Of a stretch of 12,098 nucleotides of DNA, positions 6,268 to 12,098 are shown piece after piece. The number at the start of each line of letters is the position of its first letter. The stretch's first letter is position 1. The notes under the pieces were generated by a model. It was not told where the DNA came from. It did not search any database and saw only the letters and a program-made list of their open reading frames with translations. Location of the stretch: positions 1-12,098 of the forward strand of contig JAAFHE010000045.1 of the NCBI GenBank assembly GCA_013298265.1, read 5' to 3'. This DNA is from Lysobacterales bacterium (GTDB lineage Bacteria; Pseudomonadota; Gammaproteobacteria; Xanthomonadales; Rhodanobacteraceae). Position numbers and translations under genes: made by a program.

Positions 6268-6725
6268 GGTGTGCCTTCCGTCGTGGCTGTGTGTCCCGAA
6301 TTGCAGGGGTCGCCGTGGCCCGACGCCGGCGGGCCGGCGCGATAAGCTGTGACGTCGGCGGCCTGCGTTGCCTCTGCGGGCAACGTGACTTTCTCGCCGA
6401 TGCGGTGCCCGTCGGCGAACTCGGTCACGAACAGCACGGCGATCCGCGGCGGGTTGTCGAGCCTCTCGAACGCGAGCCCATGACGGCAGGTGACCGCGGC
6501 GACGCTGTGCCGCGCGTTGCGCACGCTCTGCGTCCAGCGCGCGAGATCGGTGCCGCTGCGCAGGCCTTGTGCGGCTTCGGTCCAGGCCTGCTCGAAGCGG
6601 TTGGCGTCAAGCAGTTCCAGCCAGTTCCGTGCAAGGTTCATCTGCGGCAGCGTGGGTTCCTGGGCTTTCCGAGCCGACACGGGCAAGGCGAGCAGCAAGG
6701 CGGCCAGGGCAAAAAGCAGTCGCAT
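6264..6725 (-). CDS. Secreted DUF4019-like protein
   Basis: The 153-residue product begins with a clear Sec signal peptide, MRLLFALAALLLALPVSA, probably cleaved after residue 18. The mature part resembles DUF4019: NWLELLDANRFEQAWTEAA (34-52), a W64 segment LARWTQSVRNARHSVAAV, then RIAVLFVTEFADGHRIGEKVTL (94-115), where a strand ends in the conserved Glu. The usual tryptophan before the last strand is absent (DVTAY instead), and the tail from about residue 130 is Gly/Pro/Ser-rich. Two cysteines (C80 and C141) could form a disulfide in the periplasm. The ATG at 6725 is preferred over upstream starts because it begins the signal peptide and has AGGAG about 8 nt before it. It lies 10 nt after the FAD oxidase stop and overlaps the PilN-like gene by 4 nt. 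No function is known for the domain. Confidence 0.65.
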   Translation of the reverse strand: MRLLFALAALLLALPVSARKAQEPTLPQMNLARNWLELLDANRFEQAWTEAAQGLRSGTDLARWTQSVRNARHSVAAVTCRHGLAFERLDNPPRIAVLFVTEFADGHRIGEKVTLPAEATQAADVTAYRAGPPASGHGDPCNSGHTATTEGTP

Positions 6726-6735
6726 GGGGGCGCTC

Positions 6736-8112
6736 CTAGGCCGGCAGCAGTTTGCCGGGATTGAGTATGCCATCGGGATCAAACTGCGCCTTGATCCGGC
6801 GCATCAGCTGCAAAGTGACCGGGTCCAGCGCGCGCGGCAGGAACTCGCGCTTGACCAGGCCGATGCCGTGCTCGCCGGACAAGGTGCCGTCGAGTGCGAG
6901 CACGAGGTCGAACACCGCAGCGAGGCAGTCCGGTGCGGCTGCGGCCTGGGCCGGATCCTCCGGGCGATAGAGCAGGTTCACATGGATGTTGCCGTTGCCC
7001 GCATGGCCGAAATTTACAATGGGAATAGAGTGCTTTTGTGAAATGTCGCTCAGGCCGTGAATGAGTTCCGGCAGGCGGCTGACCGGCACGACCACGTCCT
7101 CGTTGATCTTCATCGGCGCGATCGAGCGCAGCGCCGGCGACAGCGCCTTGCGCGCGATCCAGAGCTGGGCGGCCTCGGCATCGTCGTTCGCGGCGCGACA
7201 TTCGATAAGCCCGGCTCCCTGCGCCGCCGCGCTCACGGCGGCCACGGCCGAGGCGAGGTATCCGGGCTCACCGTCGACTTCGATCAGCAGCATCGCGCCG
7301 GCGACCGGTACGGCCTCGCCACCGTGGCGCCGTGCCAGACGCAGCGCCTCGCCATCAAGGAATTCCAGCGCGCATGGTGTTACCGGCTGCGCCATGATGC
7401 GTGAAACGGCCGCAGCGGCGGCGACGATGTCTTCGTAGGTCGCGCGCAGCACGCGTTTGGCGCCGGCAAGCGGTGTCAGTTTCAACGTGGCTTGCGTGAT
7501 CAGTGCCAGCGTGCCTTCCGCGCCGATCAGCAGTCGCGTGAGGTCGTAGCCGGTCGCACCCTTGCTGGTGTAATAGCCTGCGCGAAACACTTCGCCGGTG
7601 CCGGCGACGGCCTGCAGGCCGAGGGTGTTCTCGCGCGGCGAGCCGTACTTCACCGCGCGCGGTCCGGCCGAATTGCAGGCCAGATTGCCGCCGATGCTGC
7701 AGTAGGGGCTGGATGTCGGGTCCGGCGGCCAGAAGAAGCCCAGCGGCTTGAGCGCTGCCTGCAGGTCGCCGTTGAGCACGCCCGGTTCGACCACGGCGTA
7801 GCGGTTGGCCGTGTCGATGCGCACGATGCGGTTCATGCGTTCGAAAGAGGCCACGATGCCGCCGGCGACCGGCACCGTCGCGCCGGTCGTATTGGTGCCG
7901 CGACCGCGCGCGATCAGCGGCGTGCGCGTCGCGCGGCAGGCGTGGACGAGCGCGACGACCTGCTCATGCCGCGTCGGGAAAACGACTGCGTCGGGCAGGG
8001 CCTGCCGGCGCGAGTTGTCGTAGCCATAGACCAGGCACTCGGCCGGATCCACGCTCATCGCCTCGGCGAAGATCGTGGCCAGGGTCTCGTGCAGTCCCGC
8101 GGCGAGCGCCAC
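6736..8112 (-). CDS. FAD-binding oxidase of the GlcD / D-lactate dehydrogenase family
   Basis: The 458-residue protein has an N-terminal PCMH-type FAD domain with the pyrophosphate loop IARGRGTNTTGATVP (67-81), the CSIGGNLACNSAGPRAVKYG segment and the LITQATLKLTP strand, followed by a substrate domain with NFGHAGNGNIHVNL and SGEHGIG (412-418), ending FDPDGILNPGKLLPA. Histidines in the GHAGNGNIH and GEHGIG motifs bind metal and substrate in this family, which oxidises 2-hydroxy acids such as D-lactate, glycolate or D-2-hydroxyglutarate. No iron-sulfur domain is attached and the exact substrate cannot be read. The start is the GTG at 8112, 3 nt after the dolP stop, with CAGGA overlapping the end of dolP; the next ATG (8058) would remove the N-terminal helix usual in this family. 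Placement within an envelope operon is odd. Confidence 0.88.
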   Translation of the reverse strand: MALAAGLHETLATIFAEAMSVDPAECLVYGYDNSRRQALPDAVVFPTRHEQVVALVHACRATRTPLIARGRGTNTTGATVPVAGGIVASFERMNRIVRIDTANRYAVVEPGVLNGDLQAALKPLGFFWPPDPTSSPYCSIGGNLACNSAGPRAVKYGSPRENTLGLQAVAGTGEVFRAGYYTSKGATGYDLTRLLIGAEGTLALITQATLKLTPLAGAKRVLRATYEDIVAAAAAVSRIMAQPVTPCALEFLDGEALRLARRHGGEAVPVAGAMLLIEVDGEPGYLASAVAAVSAAAQGAGLIECRAANDDAEAAQLWIARKALSPALRSIAPMKINEDVVVPVSRLPELIHGLSDISQKHSIPIVNFGHAGNGNIHVNLLYRPEDPAQAAAAPDCLAAVFDLVLALDGTLSGEHGIGLVKREFLPRALDPVTLQLMRRIKAQFDPDGILNPGKLLPA

Positions 8113-8115
8113 GGC

Positions 8116-8724
8116 TCAGTCCTGGTATTCGAACACGCGCACGACTTTCTCCACGCCGGACACGTTGCGTGCAATCTCGACGACGCGCTCGGCTTCCTCG
8201 CGGGTGAGCAGTCCCATGAGATACACGGTGCGATGCACGGTCGTGATGTTGATGCGGGTCGGATCGAATCCGGGCATGTCGACGATGTCGAGCATGGCGG
8301 TCTTCACATGCGCGGTGATGCTGTTGTCGCGGCGTTGCGACAGGAAGCCTTCGGGTTCGCGCACCTCGATCTCGTTGACCAGCCGGCGCACGCCGTCGTA
8401 GCCGCTGACGCGCTGCTCGGCGCGCTGCTTCAGCTCCGCCGTGCGCACTTCGCCGACGAGCAGCATGATGCCGTTGTAGACGACGATGGAGACGTTGTTC
8501 TTGAGCGCGAGCTCCTTGTCCTTGTTGAAATTGTCGTAGGCGCTGGCCTGGATGTTGCGGTCGGTGATCACCGTGGTCCAGCTACGCCGGTCGTGACCGA
8601 CACCGGCGGCGGCGCCGCCGACGACGGCCGCCACGCAACCGGAAAGCAGTGCGCTCGCGAGAACCGTGAGTACGGCAACTCGCAGTGGAAGGCGAAGCGA
8701 AAAGGGTGTCATGCGGGTTCTCAT
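8116..8724 (-). CDS. dolP: DolP (YraP)-like outer-membrane lipoprotein with two BON domains
   Basis: The 202-residue product starts with a signal peptide ending in a lipobox (LLSGC, lipidated Cys at about residue 30), followed by a Gly/Ala-rich linker and two BON domains, about 45-115 (DNFNKDKELALKNNVSIVVYNGIMLLVGEV...VNEIEV) and about 125-200 (DNSITAHVKTAML...VYLMGLLTREEAERVVEIARNVSGVEKVVRVFEY). No Asp at +2 is present (CVAAV), so export to the outer membrane is expected. In E. coli DolP binds anionic phospholipid and supports outer-membrane integrity and the Bam complex. The ATG at 8724 overlaps the yraN stop (TGATG); a TTG three bases earlier and an ATG at 8712 are alternatives. It follows yraN directly, without the diaA gene that separates the two in E. 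coli. Confidence 0.93.
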   Translation of the reverse strand: MRTRMTPFSLRLPLRVAVLTVLASALLSGCVAAVVGGAAAGVGHDRRSWTTVITDRNIQASAYDNFNKDKELALKNNVSIVVYNGIMLLVGEVRTAELKQRAEQRVSGYDGVRRLVNEIEVREPEGFLSQRRDNSITAHVKTAMLDIVDMPGFDPTRINITTVHRTVYLMGLLTREEAERVVEIARNVSGVEKVVRVFEYQD

Positions 8725-9080
8725 CAATAGGCCTCGAAGGCGGCGCGTTCCCAGGTGCAGGTGGGATGGTCGACGGTGCCGCTGAACGCGACGCTGTCGA
8801 AGCGGCAGGTGTGGTTCGCGAGGGCCGGATGCGCGGCTAAGAACATGTCGGCCGTGCGCACCAGCTTGCGCTGCTTGGCCGCGCCGATCGACGCGGTGCC
8901 GTCGGCGCTGGCAGCGCTGTCGCGGTAGCGAACTTCCACGAACACGAGTACGTCGCCGTCGCGCATGATCAGGTCGATCTCGCCGTAATGGCAGTGCCAG
9001 TTGCGCGCGAAGAGGCGCAGGCCGGCGCGTTCCAGCTCGGCCTGCGCCGCGCGTTCCCAGATCGCGCCGACCGAGCGCAT
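8724..9080 (-). CDS. yraN: YraN / UPF0102 family nuclease-fold protein
   Basis: This 118-residue protein matches the small UPF0102 family: GAIWERAAQAELERAGLRLFARNWHCHYGEIDLIMRDGDVLVFVEVRYR. The GEIDLI Asp and the VEVRYR Glu are the positions of the PD-(D/E)XK nuclease core; the family often has VEVK and here has VEVR. A Gly-Ala-Lys helix (IGAAKQRKLVRTADMFLA) follows, then CRFDSVAF, giving the complete domain. The biochemical role of YraN is not established; homologues sit next to lpoA in many gammaproteobacteria. The ATG at 9080 shares one base with the lpoA stop (TGATG); a GTG at 9083 would add one residue. The stop shares one base with the dolP start, so the genes are translated as a chain. 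Confidence 0.92.
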   Translation of the reverse strand: MRSVGAIWERAAQAELERAGLRLFARNWHCHYGEIDLIMRDGDVLVFVEVRYRDSAASADGTASIGAAKQRKLVRTADMFLAAHPALANHTCRFDSVAFSGTVDHPTCTWERAAFEAY

Positions 9081-10855
9081 CACTGCATCCGGCCGTCGCC
9101 TAGCGTGAGCCCCGATACCGGCCTGGCGACACCGTTCTCGAAACGCGCCCAGGTCAGCAGGCGATGCACGCGGCCGAAGCTATCGGAAGCGAGCTGGCCG
9201 GTCGCGCCGGGCAGGTAGCTGTCCGGGTGCGTGCCGAGCCAGTCCATGTAGGGCATCAGCGCATAGGCATCCAGGCCGAGCGCGAACAGGCGCGCGCCTG
9301 AGCCGCGCGCGGAGTCGATGCCGCGCACGATCTGGTCGCGCGGCGGCAGGCCGGCGCCCGCATCGAACAGCCACGGCGCGTCGCAGAACTCCAGCCCCTC
9401 GAGGTCCCGGTCAAGGCCTGCGTTGAGAGTGCCGGAATAGACGTGCGAACTCGCCATCACCGGCACGCTGACGCCGGCCAGGCGCAGCTGCGGCATCAGC
9501 AGGCGGGCCTGCTGCGGCCGCATGCTGATGAACACGGCGGCGCCCGATGCGGTCGCGAAACTGCCCACGGACTCGCGGATCAGGCCGGCGTAGTTGACCT
9601 CGCCTTCGCGCAGGCGCGCCTCGCCGACGATCGCGCCGCCGAGGCTTTCGAACTGGACACGGAAGGCTAGCGTCGCGCGCTCCGCCCAGTCGTCGGTCGC
9701 CGCGATCACGGCGGCTTCGCGGATTCCCATCGACGCCATGCGCTCGGCCGCTTGGGCGCCTTCGGTATCCGGCAGCAAGCCGAACGCAATGCTGCCGGGC
9801 GGTGGTGTGGCGCCGTTGTCGGACTGGTTCAGGGCGAGCACCGGGATGGTCAGGTCGCTCTGCTCGAACAACAGGCCGACCGCTTCGCGCGTGAGCGGGC
9901 CGACGACGCGGTCGGCGCCGTCCTTCACGGCCTGCCGATAGGCATTGACCGCGTCTTCCGAACTTTGGCCACTGTCGTAGGTTTGTACTTCGCCGCGGTC
10001 CGGTCCGGCGTTGGTGTCGTTGAACCAGGCGGCAAAGAAGCCGTCGCGGATCGCGGCGGCGGCGTTCTTGAGCGCGCCGCTGGACGGCAGCAGCAGGGCG
10101 ATGCGGCGTGGTGCGCGGTAACCTTCGCGCGCCCAGCGGTCGCTGCCGTCCTGCTGCAACGTGCCGACCGGGCGGCTGGGACGCTGCAGGGCCAGCGGAA
10201 GCACCTGGCCCTGTTTGCGCAGCGCACGTTCTATCCAGGGGCGCAGCAGGTCGGTCGGCGGCAGTTCCGCGCCGCGCTGCTTGAGCGTCGTCGCGTCGAG
10301 CGCGGCCAGCGTATCGACGATCTCGCGCCGATTGTTCTCCCGATCGGTGCCGCCGAGGGAACGGTCGAGCACGGCCCGCGTGCGCGACGCGGCGAAACGG
10401 TCGCCGGTGGCCTGCTGCGCGCGCGCGGTGAGTTCGAGGCGGCGCAGCACCAGCGTCGGCGGCAGCGCGGAATCCGGTAGTGCGAGCAGGGCCAGCGCAT
10501 CTTCCGGCTGCTGACGATTCAGGGCGAACTCGGCATTAAGCAGGTCGTAGCGGTATACGTCCTCACCGGCCAGACGCTTGCGCCGGACGTCCTGGAGTAT
10601 CTCCCCGGCGGCGGGCAGGTCGCCTTCCTCGCGCAGTGCCTCGGCTGCTCGCAGGCGGTAGTGGCCGCGCGCGGAGGAGTCGGACCTGGCCAACTGCAGG
10701 TAGGCGTCCGCGGCGGCGCGGAATTCGCCGCGCTGGTACAGCTCGTCAGCGGCGACGGTCTGCACGCCCTGCGAGGGCGCCGTGTCCATCGTCGCGCAGC
10801 CGCTCAGCAGCGACAGCAGCAGGCAGAGCAGAATTCCTCGCACATTCACAGGCAT
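9080..10855 (-). CDS. lpoA: LpoA, penicillin-binding protein activator lipoprotein
   Basis: The 591-residue protein begins with a signal peptide and lipobox (LLSGC, lipidated C20). Residues about 35-220 are helical repeats of TPR type (ADELYQRGEFRAAADAYLQLARSD, HYRLRAAEALREEGDLPAAGEIL), and residues about 250-585 form a periplasmic-binding-protein-like domain beginning RRIALLLPSSGALKNAAAAIRDGFFAAWF, with VVGPLTREAV, VPVLALNQ-like (IPVLALNQSDN) and VFISMRPQQARLLMPQL segments, as in E. coli LpoA. In E. coli, LpoA reaches from the outer membrane through the peptidoglycan to stimulate PBP1A, so a PBP1A-type synthase is expected elsewhere. It is the first gene of the minus-strand operon, divergent from rsmI, the same arrangement as yraL/yraM in E. 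coli. No strong Shine-Dalgarno precedes the ATG at 10855. Confidence 0.94.
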   Translation of the reverse strand: MPVNVRGILLCLLLSLLSGCATMDTAPSQGVQTVAADELYQRGEFRAAADAYLQLARSDSSARGHYRLRAAEALREEGDLPAAGEILQDVRRKRLAGEDVYRYDLLNAEFALNRQQPEDALALLALPDSALPPTLVLRRLELTARAQQATGDRFAASRTRAVLDRSLGGTDRENNRREIVDTLAALDATTLKQRGAELPPTDLLRPWIERALRKQGQVLPLALQRPSRPVGTLQQDGSDRWAREGYRAPRRIALLLPSSGALKNAAAAIRDGFFAAWFNDTNAGPDRGEVQTYDSGQSSEDAVNAYRQAVKDGADRVVGPLTREAVGLLFEQSDLTIPVLALNQSDNGATPPPGSIAFGLLPDTEGAQAAERMASMGIREAAVIAATDDWAERATLAFRVQFESLGGAIVGEARLREGEVNYAGLIRESVGSFATASGAAVFISMRPQQARLLMPQLRLAGVSVPVMASSHVYSGTLNAGLDRDLEGLEFCDAPWLFDAGAGLPPRDQIVRGIDSARGSGARLFALGLDAYALMPYMDWLGTHPDSYLPGATGQLASDSFGRVHRLLTWARFENGVARPVSGLTLGDGRMQ

Positions 10856-10886
10856 GGCCGCATCCGTAGCGCCGGGTAATGCTGCG

Positions 10887-10892
10887 ATGATA
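10887..10892 (-). promoter_or_regulatory. Possible -10 box for the lpoA operon
   Basis: On the minus strand the hexamer reads TATCAT, with a start expected near 10880 and a leader of about 25 nt before the lpoA ATG. The -35 region is poor (TTCGGG-like, about 19 bp away). The 83-bp lpoA-rsmI gap must hold promoters for both directions; no clear one for rsmI was found. Confidence 0.35.
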
Positions 10893-10938
10893 GCGGATCG
10901 CGACAGCGTGCCCGAACGGCAGGCGCACAGAGGAAAAC

Positions 10939-11772
10939 ATGATGACGCAAGTGGCCGGACGGCTCTGGGTGGTGGCGACGCCGATCGGGAATCTGGGGGA
11001 TATGTCGCCGCGGGCGCAGGAGGTTCTGAAGAAAGTCGCCCTTATCGCTGCCGAGGACACGCGGCACAGCGCTCCGTTGCTCGCGCGCTACGGCATCGCC
11101 ACGCGCGTGGTGGCGCTGCACGAGCACAACGAACGTGACGAGGCCGAGCGCCTGGTCGCGCGACTCCTGGAGGGCAGCGAAATCGCGCTGATTTGCGATG
11201 CCGGCACGCCGCTGGTCAGCGACCCGGGATTCCGCCTTGTGCGCGCGGCGCGCGCGGCCGGCATCGCGGTATCGCCGGTGCCCGGCGCGTGCGCCGCGAT
11301 CGCTGCGCTGTCCGTAGCAGGTCTGCCCAGCGACCGCTTCGTCTTCGAAGGCTTCCTGCCGGCCAAGGCGGCGGCCCGGCGCGAGCGTCTGGCGGAACTG
11401 GCCGGCGAAGCGCGCACGCTCGTGTTCTACGAATCGAGTCATCGCGTGCGCGAATGCCTCGACGACATGGCGGCGGTGTTCGGTGCGCAGCGCCCGGCCG
11501 TGCTCGCGCGCGAACTGACGAAACTCTTCGAGACCGTGCTCGACGGCGACATCGCGAGCCTTGTCGCGCGCGTGGCCACCGATCCGAACCAGGAGCGCGG
11601 CGAGTTTGTGCTGCTCATCGGCGGTCGTCCCGCGCAGGAAGACGCGCGCCTGGCGGAAGGCCGCCGCGTGTTCGCGCTGCTACGCGAGGAATTGCCGCCG
11701 GCGCGTGCGGCCAAGCTGGCCGCGGCGATCAGCGGCGCTCCGCGCAAGGAACTGTACTTGAGCGAGAAATGA
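10939..11772 (+). CDS. rsmI: 16S rRNA (cytidine1402-2'-O)-methyltransferase RsmI
   Basis: RsmI uses S-adenosylmethionine to methylate the ribose of C1402 in the decoding centre of 16S rRNA. The 277-residue product has the full set of motifs of this tetrapyrrole-methylase-fold family: LWVVATPIGNLGDMSPRAQE (9-28), AAEDTRHSAPLL (37-48, with EDTR), HEHNERDEA (61-69), ICDAGTPLVSDPG (85-97), PVPGACAAIAALSVAGLPSDRFVFEGFLP, VFYESSHRV and ARELTKLFE. The ATG at 10939 has GAGGA about 4 nt before it; the adjacent ATG at 10942 is equally possible. It diverges from lpoA and precedes rnpB, an order shared with many gammaproteobacteria. Immediately after its stop lies the second copy of the repeat element, which probably ends its transcript. 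Confidence 0.96.
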   Translation: MMTQVAGRLWVVATPIGNLGDMSPRAQEVLKKVALIAAEDTRHSAPLLARYGIATRVVALHEHNERDEAERLVARLLEGSEIALICDAGTPLVSDPGFRLVRAARAAGIAVSPVPGACAAIAALSVAGLPSDRFVFEGFLPAKAAARRERLAELAGEARTLVFYESSHRVRECLDDMAAVFGAQRPAVLARELTKLFETVLDGDIASLVARVATDPNQERGEFVLLIGGRPAQEDARLAEGRRVFALLREELPPARAAKLAAAISGAPRKELYLSEK

Positions 11773-11775
11773 GTG

Positions 11776-11840
11776 GGAGGAGTGAGAAACGAGTGATACG
11801 CGCGGGCTGCGCATGCTCTTGCTCGTTTCTCACTCCTTTT
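11776..11840. repeat. Inverted-repeat element, copy 2, acting as a likely terminator after rsmI
   Basis: AGGAGTGAGAAACGAG (11778-11793) and CTCGTTTCTCACTCCT (11822-11837) form a perfect 16-bp inverted repeat over a 28-nt loop. Flanking G-T pairs could extend the stem by a few wobbles on each side. The loop contains a minor GCGC/GCGC stem. The right arm runs into TTTT (11837-11840), so in RNA this resembles a Rho-independent terminator for rsmI, though the stem is less GC-rich than usual. The left arm with its flank (11776-11794) is identical to 1328-1346 near ribE, so this is a dispersed element that may have been recruited. Confidence 0.75.
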
Positions 11841-11854
11841 CCCTCGTTCTGCAG

Positions 11855-11860
11855 TAGACT
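11855..11860 (+). promoter_or_regulatory. Possible -10 box of the rnpB promoter
   Basis: TAGACT ends 7 nt before the expected RNase P RNA 5' end near 11868, the right distance for a -10 box. A -35 box at 16-18 bp spacing would fall at about 11832-11838, inside the right arm of the repeat element, where only a weak match (ACTCCT) is seen. Confidence 0.4.
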
Positions 11861-11867
11861 CCGCCGC

Positions 11868-12098
<231 letters not shown>

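Noticed and set aside
7492-8730. 412-codon open frame on the plus strand opposite the FAD oxidase and dolP
   Set aside because: Both genes on the minus strand carry full family signatures; the opposite frame has no motif and the typical composition of a codon-bias shadow.

Overview
This is high-GC chromosomal DNA with tightly packed genes, many joined by 4-nt or shorter overlaps. Gene content and order point to a gammaproteobacterium. The ribD-ribE-ribB-ribH-nusB-thiL-pgpA order, the rsmI/lpoA-yraN-dolP block and rsmI followed by rnpB all fit; a Xanthomonadales-like (Lysobacterales) or related lineage is my best guess, not a firm assignment. Nothing here looks like a recent genomic island: this is a housekeeping region with a few non-standard parts.

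Layout. (1) 1-5144, plus strand: the riboflavin / NusB / thiamine / phospholipid operon. It holds the 3' part of ribD, then ribE (riboflavin synthase), a DHBP synthase fused to a GTP cyclohydrolase II-like domain that has lost its zinc cysteines (RibBX type), ribH (lumazine synthase), nusB, thiL and pgpA. (2) 5159-10855, minus strand: one long apparent operon reading lpoA-yraN-dolP-(FAD-linked oxidase)-(DUF4019-like secreted protein)-(PilN-like)-(PilO-like). The first three are the conserved envelope block known from E. coli, but diaA, which sits between yraN and dolP there, is missing. The last four genes are an unusual extension. (3) 10939-11772, plus strand: rsmI, divergent from lpoA across an 83-bp gap. 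(4) About 11868 to the window end: rnpB, the RNase P RNA, cut by the window edge.

How the parts work together. RibD, RibE, RibB and RibH cover all steps from the GTP cyclohydrolase II product to riboflavin, apart from the dephosphorylation step. The first enzyme itself (GTP cyclohydrolase II) must be encoded elsewhere if the RibBX C-terminal domain is inactive, as its residues suggest. LpoA and DolP are outer-membrane lipoproteins tied to peptidoglycan synthesis and envelope integrity. The PilN/PilO-like pair are predicted bitopic inner-membrane proteins with coiled coils and small periplasmic domains, but no PilM, PilP or PilQ partner is present, and the PilN-like protein lacks the N-terminal motif that docks PilM. 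That pair plus its secreted DUF4019-like neighbour is the best candidate here for an uncharacterised envelope module.

Non-coding structure. Two copies of an inverted-repeat element with the same 19-nt arm (GGAGGAGTGAGAAACGAGT) lie immediately after the stop codons of ribE and rsmI, about 10.4 kb apart. Their interiors differ. The rsmI copy forms a perfect 16-bp stem followed by a short T run and ends in the rnpB promoter region, so it may act as a terminator. The only intergenic stretches over 100 nt are the ribE-ribBX gap (this element) and the nusB-thiL gap (possible hairpins). No tRNA, CRISPR, insertion sequence or phage gene was seen.
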